NCBI GenBank assembly: GCA_035771165.1
Contig: JAWNZC010000419.1
Location: 4,116,001 to 4,180,000 of the forward strand
From: Paragorgia papillata
Lineage: Eukaryota > Cnidaria > Anthozoa > Scleralcyonacea > Coralliidae
Direction of reading: 5' to 3'
DNA: 64,000 nucleotides
The translations under genes and the position numbers were made by a program. Below are positions 32,831-46,000 of the stretch, piece by piece. Below the pieces are notes generated by a model that did no database searches, was not told the origin of the DNA, and worked only from the letters and a program-made list of their open reading frames with translations. The number at the start of each line of letters is the position of its first letter. Positions within the stretch are counted from its first letter, which is position 1.

Positions 32831-32879
32831 CTAACATCAAGCTGCAATTTCTGAAACTAACTAAGTAACAATGCCTTAT

Positions 32880-33230
32880 GACGTACACAAATGGACAACT
32901 GCCTGGCTGAAGGATTTTGGCTTCAAACATCAGTATTTCGTTCTCTATAATCTCGTTATCTCGACAGTTTACCATCTTTAAGATTTTCTATACATCGTAA
33001 CACACTGCCTCCACAGCACTCTATTTTTATGTTATTCTGATGAAGAACTTTGGTTTGAAACGTCAGTATTTCGTTTTCTAAAAACTCGACAGTTCACCAC
33101 CCTTGAGATTTTTTTTACATCGTAAGTCGTAACTCACTTGGCCTAGACAACACTATATTTTTATATTACTCTGACGAAGGACTTTGGCTTGAAACGTCAC
33201 TCTAGAATGTCGACAGTTTATCACCCGGCT
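32880..33230 (+). repeat. ~132-bp tandem array with hammerhead-like core, copy B
   Basis: Units at 32907 (CTGAAGG), 33037 (CTGATGA) and 33171 (CTGACGA), spaced 130 and 134 bp, with the same stem-loop, GAAACGTC and tail as copy A. Uninterrupted here. Confidence 0.78.
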
Positions 33231-33775
33231 TTTATGTTTTACTTTCTTTATCCATTGAGACAAATATATGTACCTGAATGCCTACAACAATGGTCTCATC
33301 CCACGTGAAGAATTGTTGTCGTTGAACAACTTTACCAACTGTCCAAACATACAAATTGCTAGATGTGGAACTGCTGACTGTGTAGTCTAACATTCAGAAC
33401 ACTATCATCTTGCAAACTATTAATCATGTTATTGTTCCTGTTATTTTTAAAGAAAAATATATTTTCTATGCGTTTTGTCCCATTGATCTTATGTACATGG
33501 CTGTTTGTTGTTTTGATATATTAAAAATATGTATAATTATTACTATAGCCGGCACCAGAAAATCTTAATTCTCAATGTTTAATCTTTCCTGCCTGAAGGT
33601 CATTCCCCCGTTTCCGTTCCCCGGAGGGTAAACGAAAATGGGTGAAGTGCCATTTCAGAAATGCCATTTCAGAGACCCAAATTTCAAAACATTTTCGAGG
33701 GATGGTCCACATGCGGATCCACAACAACTTGATTTGGAAACCGGGCCAAAAAAAAATGTAGCCAGTCCGCCCCTA

Positions 33776-34015
33776 ACCAGATAAGGTGGGAAAGACAGTT
33801 TAAAAAATTAATTGTTAAACTTTATAAGCCGGTCACGGAAGGTTCTTGTTCAAAAAGTAAAAAAAACCTGTTTACTTTTCCTAATTAAAAAGCCAACACA
33901 TACGTCGGAATTGATGCAATTTATACAATTTTTCAATTAGACTAATAACTGATCCTTGCTGCCTTGTATTTCTAGTGGGAGGTTCAACTTAAAGCAGACA
34001 CAAGCGGTTGGTGGA
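33776..34015 (+). promoter_or_regulatory. Conserved 5' flank of gene B (promoter/5' UTR)
   Basis: Matches 15960-16250, including CCAGATAAGG and CACGGAAGGTTCTTGTTCAA. An in-frame ATG at 33956 would add 20 residues before the signal peptide; it is not open in copy A and removes the N-terminal signal, so 34016 is preferred. Confidence 0.5.
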
Positions 34016-37000
34016 ATGATCGTGTCCTGGACGAGCCTGCTTCGGGCTTTCTTATTGATTGGTGTATGGGGCTTCGTTTTCCCCGCGGACGACTCACGTT
34101 CGAAAGATCGTTCAAGTCCCGCTGCGGTGGTCAGGGTGAGTCGAGGTTTACATTCCGTCGCAGACCGAGTGGATGTTTGCTCTAAAGAACTCGAAACGGT
34201 TCAGACGTTTCTGGCCGAAGCTGGTGCAGCCCAGACGATGAACTGCAGTAGTAAGGGCATCGAGAATTGCAGTGGAAACTCTGAGTTGGTCGGCTATCAT
34301 TGCAGGTGCAAGTCAACGAGTTTGACTTACGCGGCGAGCAGACGAAAGTGTGTGAAGAACAGTTGGCTTAGGAAAGGTAAGTTGGAGTCTAAATACGGAA
34401 GGACGACACATGTGATGGGTTACCATAGGGTAATACGGGTAATTGTATTCCTATTAAAACGTATTCTTTACATATTAAGAATGGTAATTGTACCAATGTT
34501 TAAGCGAACGATATATCAACTAACCAGTTAGTTGTCATCACTATGAGCTACTAAGTACAACATAACACATTTTGTCCGACGATCAATGTGAGGTTTAGTT
34601 CGTCCTATTTCCGTATTTCTTCGCTAAGTTTCGATACACATATACTTGAATTCAATTTAACGATCGCATTAAATCGTTATTCAAAGAGACCGATCTTCCG
34701 CGAGACAGTGACGAGAATCACGTTTCTTACCAAATGACATATTGAGTCAAGCTGCATGGTAGTATTAAAGAAACGAGGATGGAAGACTTGAAGTATACAC
34801 ATCATTATTTCGGGAATTCTGATGCAGCATGTGTGGCCTCAAGGCTCAACAGAGAATTGCTGAATGCCAACGCGGTGAAGTATTCACGCAGATAAAGTAT
34901 GTAGTAGATAAAATATGTAACGAGTGCATTTTATTGGTGGGAAATATTATGTATCAATGTATTCAGTATAGAAAGACAATAGGCATTGGGAAGATACAAG
35001 CTTGTGATATTATTGAGAATACTTTCAATGGAAGCTCTTTTATTATTATTTATTATTATTTAATCTTATTTAATCACGGTAGCCTTTCAGAAGTACATCT
35101 GTTTTTCAAAGGGCCGTGAGTTCATTAAAATATTTACATAATTATTGGGGAAAAAAGAAAATTTAAAAGCGAGAAAAACAGGTTATTTAAGTAAACTATT
35201 TACATGGATGCAGTTAATTACACTATAAATGGGTCAGGACCAATGGTTAGGACATACGCTTTATGACATTCTTAAAGGAGTTGACAGAGACATCTTCTAT
35301 TAATGCTTGGTCAATAATATGATTAGGTAGGTTATTCCAACTCATAGCTCCTCGATAGGAAAAGCTATTCTTTAGAAAATTTGTCTTTGGCTTAGGTAGG
35401 TGAATATTTCTATTGTTGCAACGTAATTGATGGCTGTCGTTTTCGTTCAAGTTAATTATCTGCATTAAGTATTCGGGCACTAAACCTTTAAGGGCCTTAA
35501 AAATCATTACAAGGTCGCGCTCGTCTAAGTTGTCCTTTATAGGTCTCCAGTTTAAGGTTTCAAAAATGTTAGTTGATCTTATGTCGTAACTGGATCCTGT
35601 TATTACGCGAGCAGCCCTTTTCTGTAACTTATAATCAATTATTGGATGAGGCTTTTTTGATATCAAGAATTATCAAGGTCGAAGTCTGTGTTATCTGCCG
35701 AAGCCGAAGGCTGAGGCTGATAACACAGACTGAGACCTTGATAATTCTTAATATCAAAAAAGCCGAATTCAATAATTGTTTTATTATACATTTCTCCCAA
35801 ACCCTTGATTATGATTGGTCAGAAATTTTGTGAGAAATCTCGATATCTGCAATTTGCCGCTGAGATTGTCATGATATGAGCCCATGATGCCATTATCTGT
35901 AACCATTATCTGTAGGAAAAAGAGTTATCAGTCATGTGCTGACGTCATGCCATGGAAAACCGCTTGCTCGCTCGGGCAGCCCGGCAATTTTTTTCAGTTA
36001 TGGCCGAGAAAGTAAGGTTTGCTTCTCTATCTGAGGACGACATTGACAAGCTGGTCGAAAATAAAGACTCAGCAAACACAAACAGAGCTACAAAACTGGC
36101 AAGAAGAGTTTTCGAGGAATATCTTAGTGAGAAGAAAATACCTCAGCCAGAAGATAAGAAGGAACTTGCTGAAGTCCTAAAATCCTTCTACGTCGAAGCA
36201 CGAAAAGTAGATGGGAATCCATATTCGAAGAGTTCTTTAACATCTTTGCGGTTTGGACTTAACAGACACTTCAAATCTCTTCATGACATGGATATAATTA
36301 ACGACACAGATTTTAACAACGCGAACAAAGTATTCCTGGCAAAATGTGTCGAATTAAAGAAGGAAGGTTTAGCGAAAGTCAACCACAAGAAACCAATCCA
36401 TGATGAAGACATACGAAAGCTCTACGAAGGTAACCTATTCAACACAAACCATCCAAGAACGCTTCAAAACAAAGTAGCTATTTTTCGAAATAATGCTTTA
36501 CTTTTGCCGTCGAGGTCGCCAGAATCTTCGGCAGCTCAAGAAATCCGACTTCACAATCAGCGTTGATGCAAAGGGGGGAAAATACGTAACAAAAACAACA
36601 GACGAGCTGACCAAAAACCATAGAGAAAACGACGAAGCCGAAGAAGGAGGAACAATGTTCGCAAAAGAAGGCCCTTTTTGTCCTGTTGCTTCCTTCGAGA
36701 AATATCTTCAACACTTAAACCCTAAAAACGAGTTTCTTTTCCAGCGACCGAAGAAAAATGTTTCGGAATGCGACAACGTTTGGTTTGACAACATGGTTGT
36801 CGGCGAGCGTTCTCTTGGAGACAAGATGAAAAACATCTCAAAAGAGGGAAACCTGTCAACTGTCTACACGAATCACTCGATACGGGCAACAGCTGTGACA
36901 ATACTTGACAGGTCCGGCTTCGAAGCACGGCACATTATGGCTGTCAGTGGTCACAAAAGTGAAAGCAGCATCAGAAGTTACAGCCGAACTAGCCTGGATA

Positions 37001-40000
37001 CAAGACGGGAAATGTCCGAAACTTTGATGGCTGTCGCTAGCTGCAGTTCTCCCACGCACGTTGATATGGAATTATCTCCACTGTTGTCGCTCTCCCAAGA
37101 AGAAACAGTGTTGAATATACAAACCTCTCATTCACAGTTATCCAAGCAATTCAATTTTTATAACTGTAACGTTAACTTTAACTGATAAGCGGGAACGTTG
37201 TGGCACAGTTGTAAGTTTCAATGCTAGCTTGGCGTGAACATTTTTTTAAGGCTTTTTTCCTTTGTTGTTGCGTATATACGTGCATTTTAATATTTTTGTC
37301 ATTGGCACATTGCCTATCAGTCGTTTTGACATTTCAATAAACTGATGTTATTTAATTGTTTTGTCTTCGAAGAAAGTAAGCTTATAACTATATCTTAAAA
37401 CAGTTTAAATAGATGGTTGCTCAGCTGAAAATGTATAATAATATAATTTATTGATGTGATCGTCACCAAAGCCATGCCACACAGTTGAGCAGTAGGTAAA
37501 GTGCGGAAGTACAAGTGAATTGTACATTGTAATTAAAACACCTTGTGTGACAAAATCTCTAGCTCTTCTTAACATTCCGATACGTGCTGAGATTGTTTTG
37601 CATTGTTTGTTGTTATGTTCGTGCCATTTTAATTGTTCATCTATAATGATTTTGTACTTTCAACTCGTGTTATTTGCTCGCCTGCAATTGATATGTTTGT
37701 AGTATTTGTGCCAATAGAATTTAATTTTTGTCGTGAGCCAATAATCATGTATTCATTTTTTTCACGGTTTAAGGTCAGCTTGTTTGCGGTTAACCATGTG
37801 TGAACTTTTTCTAAATCGTGATTCAGTTTACTCTCTATATCTGCGGATGATAATCCGTTGCATGATAGATTTGTATCGTCCGCAAACATTGTGGCGCTTG
37901 TTGTTTCAAGGCAATTTGGCAGATCATTTATATAAAGGAGAAATAGCAACGGGCCTAAATTTGTCCCTTGAGGAACTCCACAGGTAATTGTTCTTATATC
38001 CGACATTTTTTTGTTAATTTTGCATACTTGCTGCCTCTTCCTTAAATATGACTGAAACCATTTGTGTGCTGTGCCCTTTATTCCATAGACTGTCAATTTA
38101 GAGAAAAGAATATTGTGGTCCACTGTGTCAAATGCTTTTTTTTAGGTCTAAGAATAGAACACCATTTATAAGGCAGATATTTCCCCCTTCAATTCCCTTT
38201 TGTCGCTAAAAATATTATTGGCAGAAGGTCGGTAATTCTAAAACATATTGGTTTCTTCATTGTCATGATCTGTAAGAAAGTTTAGACTGAATTTCCTGGT
38301 GGGTCACAGTGTTAAAAGAACTTGGACGTACGTTTGTCGAACAGCGACCGGAAAAAAATTGCAGGTCCTCTCAAAACTATCGCATCTAGGGCCTAGTCTC
38401 GCTGTGCATAATGGGATCAGTCACCATTTTGTTTACAGGATCTGGCAGGCCCTCTCAACCTGTCCATGATGCAATAGGGCCTGTGGAGGAGGCAGGCTTC
38501 CCCGCCCCCGCCCACCGCTGCGAAAAGACCCTGGTCCAGGCTGGTCACGTGCTGCCCAAAATATGGGCAGTATAAAATAAATTTAGTGTGGGTAGGGTGG
38601 TACAAAAAACTTTCTCGACTTACCAACCGGAGTAGTGTTTATACAAAACGCAAAACATCTGGCCAGATGAAATGTCACGACTCACGAAAGGTGCACAACG
38701 GCTTGGAGAAACAATCCGAAACGAGATATAATTCAATAAGAATGCCAAAAGTCTCAAAGATCAATATTTTGCTGGCTTTGTAGCGGTGGCGACATGTGTT
38801 ATTGATGGGAGAATATTCGTTTTAAGCATTCGAATCGCGAGGCTTTTAACTGGACGTATTCACTTAAGTATCAAACGGCAGCTTTCACGTGTGGTATTCA
38901 ACAACGTACAGGTGAAACACATACGTATTTTATTGTTTATATTGAGAGTTTGAAACAGTCTTCCATTTCATTATCCACTGTGACGTTTACTGTGCTGCGT
39001 TGTTTTGACCAGTTCTCATGCGGACAAAATTATGGTCAGTCATCCACGAACATGATAAGTGATAAATATATTTGATATAAAATGCCAATTTTCAAGTTCA
39101 TTTTAAAAAGGTTAGTCGATATCCGTACCTATTATATTTTAAACAATTGTCGAAGGACTATAATTTAATACGACGTGTTATTATTAATAGTCCGAAAAGC
39201 GGCGGGTATTAGGTTGTTGCGTTTTAAAACGATCAAAACTAAAAGATACGTAACAAGTTAACTTGAACGGGGGTTTCTTTATCGGACAAGAAGTTTGTGA
39301 CAGCAAAGAAGCAGAAAAATCGATAAGACTCCGCCCGCTTTCTTGAAGTCTACTGAAAGTACTATTTCTTTAAGTAAACTACACAGCGCATTCAGAAATG
39401 CAGACAGATGACAACAAAGGTTCAACATTTCACCTTTGCCTTATTAAATGTGTCTAGTGTCTTGCTATAGCATTATAGAATGGTTTCAAATATTTTACTA
39501 TTTTAGTACTGTTTATTTTTGTTTATTTGTCCTTGATTATTACTAGCTATTGTTCGATATTTTAATATACTTTGCCGAATGGAGGAGCGGCAACAGTTTT
39601 CGTAGTGGCGTATTCATATTTCATGATCAAGCGACGAAAGATCAAATTTGCGGAGTAACTGGAGTTTATATAAATAGAAAAATGATAAGATATCGATTAA
39701 TCGACTATATATTGTATAATTTAAGCACCCAGGTTGACGATTATAAAACGAATGGGAACATCAAAAACTTTCTTCATTGTAAACTTAAATAAACACAGCG
39801 ATTTATTATAAACTAAAAACAATAGCTGTCAAAACAATTTGTTTCAATTTTAAAATCGTATCACCGGTTTAACTATTCATTTCAAAATCTAGTACCAGAA
39901 AACAAAACAAGATACGTATACAAAGCATTTCTTCGACGATTCCAGCGAGGTCAAGCATTGATACGCAGGGGACACTCCCACAGTCGAAAATTTTGATAGA

Positions 40001-43000
40001 CGACACGTGACCAGCCTGGACCAGGGTCTTTTCGCAGCGGTGGGCGGGGGCGGGGGAGCGGAGATAAGACCCTGGGTACGAGGTTGAGTCTCTCGTTTCC
40101 CGGGTGGGGAACGTGGGCTGTGGGAACGAGATTACGTTTTCTGGTGAAACGTGCAACTTTCAAACGTAAACAAACATGAAAAAAATCGCCCGCCTAACGG
40201 TCGCTTGCAAATGGCAGTATGTAATTGATATGAATGTGAATGCTCAAATGCGAACTGATATCGATCTAAACCTTAATTGACGAGTCTGAGATCGATCTAA
40301 ACGAGTGTAAACCACACTGTCACTGATGTAAAAGCTTTCTCAAAACGTATACCTGGATCGAATTACTGAGGGCGAAAGGTTGCTGCATGTTAAGTCATCG
40401 AAAGGCAAAAGCGATCTTAAATTCTTAATGTAAATGCCCGAATGCGAACCGAAATTAATCTAAACGAATCTGAGACCGATCTAAACGAGTCTGAGATTGA
40501 TCTAAGCTATAGTGTAGATTGATTTAAACGAGTCTGAGATCGAAATATAGTAAGGTTAGATATACTGCCGAAACATGCAGAGAACGTAGAGGTGTCTAAC
40601 GTTTCGAGCGAAGGCCCTTTGTCAGAGAGAAACGTCTAAGATCTAGTCTATAAGATCGTTCTAAACGAGTCTGAGATTGAAGGAAAGAGTCTGAGATTGA
40701 TTGAAAGAGTCTGAGATTGATCGAAAGAGTCTGAGATTGATCGAAAGAGTGTGAGATTGATTGAAAGAGTCTGAGATTGATCGAAAGAGTCTGAGATTGC
40801 TTGAAAGAGTCTGAGATTGATTGAAAGAGTCTGAGATTGATCGAAAGAGTCTGAGATTGATTGAAAGAGTCTGAGATTGATCGAAAGAGTCTGAGATTGC
40901 TTGAAAGAGTCTGAGATTGATTGAAAGAGTCTGAGATTGATCGAAAGAGTCTGAGATTGATTGAAAGAGTCTGAGATTGATCGAAAGAGTGTGAGATTGA
41001 TTGAAAGAGTCTGAGATTGATGCAAAGAGTCTGAGATTGATGGAAAGAGTGTGAGATTGATCGAAAGAGTCTGAGATTGATCGAAAGTGTCTGAGATTGA
41101 TTGAAAGAGTCTGAGATTGATCGAAAGACTGTGAGATTGATTGAAAGAGTCTGAGATTGATGGAAAGAGTCTGAGATTGATGGAAAGAGTCTGAGATTGA
41201 TTGAAAGAGTCTGAGATTGATCGAAAGAGTGTGAGATTGATTGAAAGAGCCTGAAATTGATCGAAAGAGTCTGAGATTGATTGAAAGAGCCTGAAATTGA
41301 TCGAAAGAGTCTGAGATTGATGGAAAGAGTCTGAGATTGATGGAAAGAGTCTGAGATTGATTGAAAGAGTCTGAGATTGATCGAAAGAGTGTGAGATTGA
41401 TCGAAAGAGTCTGAGATTGACTGAAAGAGTCTGAGATTGATCGAAAGAGTCTGAGATTGATTGAAAGAGTCTGAGATTGATGTAAAGAGTGTGAGATTAA
41501 TCGAAAGAGTGTGAGATTGATTGAAAGAGTCTGAGATTGATCGAAAGAGTCTGAGATTGATTGAAAGAGTCTGAGATTGATCGAAAGAGTGTGAGATTGA
41601 TTGAAAGAGTCTGAGATTGATGGAAAGAGTCTGAGATTGATGGAAAGAGTGTGAGATTGATCGAAAGAGTCTGAGATTGATCGAAAGAGTCTGAGATTGA
41701 TTGAAAGAGTCTGAGATTGATCGAAAGACTGTGAGATTGATGGAAAGAGTCTGAGATTGATGGAAAGAGTCTGAGATTGATTGAAAGAGTCTGAGATTGA
41801 TCGAAAGAGTGTGAGATTGATTGAAAGAGCCTGAAATTGATCGAAAGAGTCTGAGATTGATTGAAAGAGCCTGAAATTGATCGAAAGAGTCTGAGATTGA
41901 TGGAAAGAGTCTGAGATTGATGGAAAGAGTCTGAGATTGATTGAAAGAGTCTGAGATTGATCGAAAGAGTGTGAGATTGATCGAAAGAGTCTGAGATTGA
42001 TTGAAAGAGTCTGAGATTGATTGAAAGAGTCTGAGATTGATTGAAAGAGTCTGAGATTGATGGAAAGAGTCTGAGATTGATCGAAAGAGTCCGAGATTGA
42101 TCGAAAGAGTCTGAGATTGATCGAAAGTGTCGGAGATTGATCGAAAGAGTGTGAGATTGATCGAAAGAGTGTGATATTGATCGAAGAGTGTGAGATTGAT
42201 CGAAAGAGTCTGAGATTGATCGAAAGAGTGTGATATTGATCGAAAGAGTGTGAGATTGATCGAAAGAGTCTGAGATTGATCGAAAGAGTCTGAGATTGAT
42301 CGAAAGAGTGTAATATTGATCGAAAGAGTGTGAGATTGATCGAAAGAGTGTGAGATTGATCGAAAGAGTGTGAGATTGATCGAAAGAGTCTGAGATTGAT
42401 GGAAAGAGTCTGAGATTGATGGAAAGAGTCTGAGATTGATTGAAAGAGTCTGAGATTGATCGAAAGAGTGTGAGATTGATCGAAAGAGTCTGAGATTGAT
42501 TGAAAGAGTCTGAGATTGATTGAAAGAGTCTGAGATTGATTGAAAGAGTCTGAGATTGATGGAAAGAGTCTGAGATTGATCGAAAGAGTCCGAGATTGAT
42601 CGAAAGAGTCTGAGATTGATCGAAAGTGTCGGAGATTGATCGAAAGAGTGTGAGATTGATCGAAAGAGTGTGATATTGATCGAAGAGTGTGAGATTGATC
42701 GAAAGAGTCTGAGATTGATCGAAAGAGTGTGATATTGATCGAAAGAGTGTGAGATTGATCGAAAGAGTCTGAGATTGATCGAAAGGGTCTGAGATTGATC
42801 GAAAGAGTGTAATATTGATCGAAAGAGTGTGAGATTGATCGAAAGAGTGTGAGATTGATCGAAAGAGTGTGAGATTGATCGAAAGAGTCTGAGATTGATC
42901 GAAAGTGTCTGAGATTGATCGAAAGAGTGTGAGATTGATCGAAAGAGTGTGATATTGATCGAAAGAGTGTGAGATTGATCGAAAGAGTGTGAGATTGATC

Positions 43001-46000
43001 GAAAGAGTGTGAGATTGATCGAAAGAGTCTGCGATTGATCTAAACGAGTGTGCATGAGATCAATCTAAAAGAGTCTAAACAAGTCTATATAAGACCGATC
43101 TAAACTCGTCTGAGATCGATCTAAACGGGTGGGAGGCCCGTCAGTCAGCTGTCAAATTCAGATCTGTTCAGATCTCTGGTGGCAGCATGAAGTGGCTGCA
43201 CCTGATGAGGTCAACCTCCTCCGCAGGCATCTCAGGAACCAACTCCGCCTGCTCACAGAAACCTAGCCCCACCCATCCATCCACCGACGTAGGTTGAGTT
43301 CGACCTATGCCATTATATATGCTTAGTAAGCAGAAGTATATGATGATATATGTTTATGTCTAGTAACTAGTTACAGTAACTAGTTACATTTTTAAGGAAC
43401 TGTAACTGAAACTAGTTACTTTTTCTGAAGAAGTAACTGTAACTATAACTAGTTACTTTTTGAAGAAGTAACTATAACTAGTTACTTTTTGAAGAAGTAA
43501 CTATAACTAGTTACTTTTTGAAGAAGTAACTATAACTAGTTACTTTTTGAAGAAGTAACTATAACTAGTTACTTTTTGAAGAAGTAACTATAACTAGTTA
43601 CTTTTTGAAGAAGTAACTATAACTAGTTACTTTTTTAAAGAACTGTAACTAGTTACAATATTTGGTTCAAAAATGTAAACAATTATTCACCGAAGTGGAG
43701 GTGAATAGTGCTGGATATTCACCGAGCCGCTTCGGCGAGGTGAATATCCACACTATTCACCGACACTGAGCATATACCTCATAAATGAAATAAGAAGTTT
43801 AACATTCTTATATTTTTCGGTATTTTATACAAGACACGGCCGCTAGCAACTTGGCGTACTCGATATTTGTCGACAAAACAGTTCTTACAACTTTTGAATA
43901 TATTACGGTAATGGAATAATGGCTAGAAAATTGTAAAGAAACATACCTGTGGACACTCTTCTACTTAATTTTGTTGACATTTCTCGTTATTCTACAACAT
44001 TAGCCTTGCTTATCAACAAAATCTCCTGCTTTGGTAAACAAAGCAAAACTGTCCGCCACTTTGTTTTGCCCGCAGGTGAATAGTGCAGGATATCCCGAGC
44101 TAGAGGAACCAATCAGATTGCTTGAAAAGCACTATTCACCTGCGAGGTATATGCTAATTACTGATATTCAGTTGAGGATGTCATTCTTTCGTGATAAAAA
44201 TGGTTTTGATATAATAATAAAGGTACATTATGTACACATTTGACTATTTCTGCTTAGTCGGATAACTATATTTAGGCATTTAGCTGTAAAAACATAATTA
44301 TGGTACTGGTATCTAAAAACTAGTAATTTCTTTGTTGATTCTAGTAACACGGACAAAGGAATGTAACTTTGTAACTAGTTACAAAATTTTTGAAGTAACT
44401 TTGTAACTGTAACTAGTTACTTTCTTTTCATTGTAACTTTTATCGGTAACTAGTTACTTTTCTAACGATGTAACTGTAACTAGTTACAAAAATTATGTAA
44501 CTTTTACAGCACTGCTGAATTGCTGTATTATATAGTAATGTTGTTAAAAGAAGAGATCTATAGTGGGACTCCAACCCACAACCTTCTGATCACTAGTGAG
44601 ACGCTCTAACCATTGAGTTACGGGAACGCAAATAATTTGGGGAGCACGGGTGGCGTGTGATGTTAGCGCGCTGCCTCTCACCGAAAAAAAAAGTTAAGCC
44701 CGGTTAGACGGGGTTAGTATACTTAGATGGGCGACCGCTTGGGAATGACCCTCTTGTCAAACTTGAAACTCATGTGAGTACAGTTGTAGTTGCTGATCTC
44801 TCCTGTGCTTCGAGGGTTTTTCGCCGGGTTCTCACGTCTTAGCTGTGATCCGTGCCTGGAGCGCCTCTGATATGCCTCAACACGGCCACGTTGATCTGCG
44901 TCCTTCGCAATTCAGCCGCTGGCTGCAAGTTAGGATGATTAGCCCCACAGTCCTCTATTTTAGGTTGAGTTCGATGTATGACATTATACTACGATGCATG
45001 ATCATATATATATTATCATAATCATGTTGTTCAGTAATACTGGAAGAGATGAATATAAGCTAGCTCGGATAGTCGGATGTGAATCTGAGAATTGTATGTA
45101 AAAAGCGGTACAAGGTCTTATTCTGGAATCAGATAATATTCTAGAAAGAGCCGTTTTAATCAACCAATTGTTATATAATTAGTCCTACCGTGAGAACATT
45201 AGTTTTTGGGATCCGGATCTTTTCTGTGCCGCGGAATCTCAGTTCCTATGTAAACACGGTATGTCGTTTTAATTCATTCCAGAATGAAATTAATTCCGAT
45301 CGATTATGTAAAGTGTAAACATCTCCTAATACAAAGCTACTTTAAAATCCAGAAATTATGACTCTTTATATACCGCTTTGGTGAGGGGACGTGTGGCCGT
45401 AACGACTCCTATGCCATGTGCTGTTAGTGCGCTGCTTCTCACCACTGCAATCCAAAGTTAAGCTTATAGTACTTGGATGGGTGACCCGGTCTGGGAATGA
45501 CTCCGTTGTCGAGCTTGGAACTCATGTGAGTAGAGTTGTAGTTGATCTCTCCTGATCGGCTCCGGTTTTCCTCCCTCCGTAAAATCAACACCTATACATC
45601 TTAACTATGATCCGTGGTCTGAACTGTGTCGTGTGGCGGCTGCCTCGAGCGCCGTTGATCTGATTTCGACGGCATGGACACGTTGGAGTCTGCGTCCTTC
45701 GCAATTCTGCGAAGTAAGGATGATTAGCCGTCAGTAAGTTTGTTTGTTTGGATCCGCCAATGTTTGTATGGCCAATTTGATATTCAGACGAATTTGATGG
45801 TTTGCGCAAACGAATGAAGATTTTGCAGCTGCAATAATTAACAGCAATAATTAAGATAATAAATATAAAAGTACCGGTCATTTATGCGATGTTTATTCAG
45901 GGTCGTCTGAAACCCTGGTGGAACTTTCTGGAGGTCAGGATAATTAAGACATCTCACTCGTCATCAGAAGGTTGCAGATGGTACACATTTGTAACTTTAG

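Noticed and set aside
33956..34015. Upstream in-frame ATG of gene B as start
   Set aside because: It would bury the signal peptide 20 residues in, and gene A has no matching frame there.
39869..40163. 95- and 70-codon minus-strand frames near 40 kb
   Set aside because: They translate the GC-rich dispersed repeat that also occurs inverted at 38.5 kb.
40596..43055. 819-codon minus-strand frame of S-I-N-L-R-L-F-R repeats
   Set aside because: It is the 20-bp satellite read in rotating frames; the unit has no stop in any antisense frame, so the length has no coding meaning.
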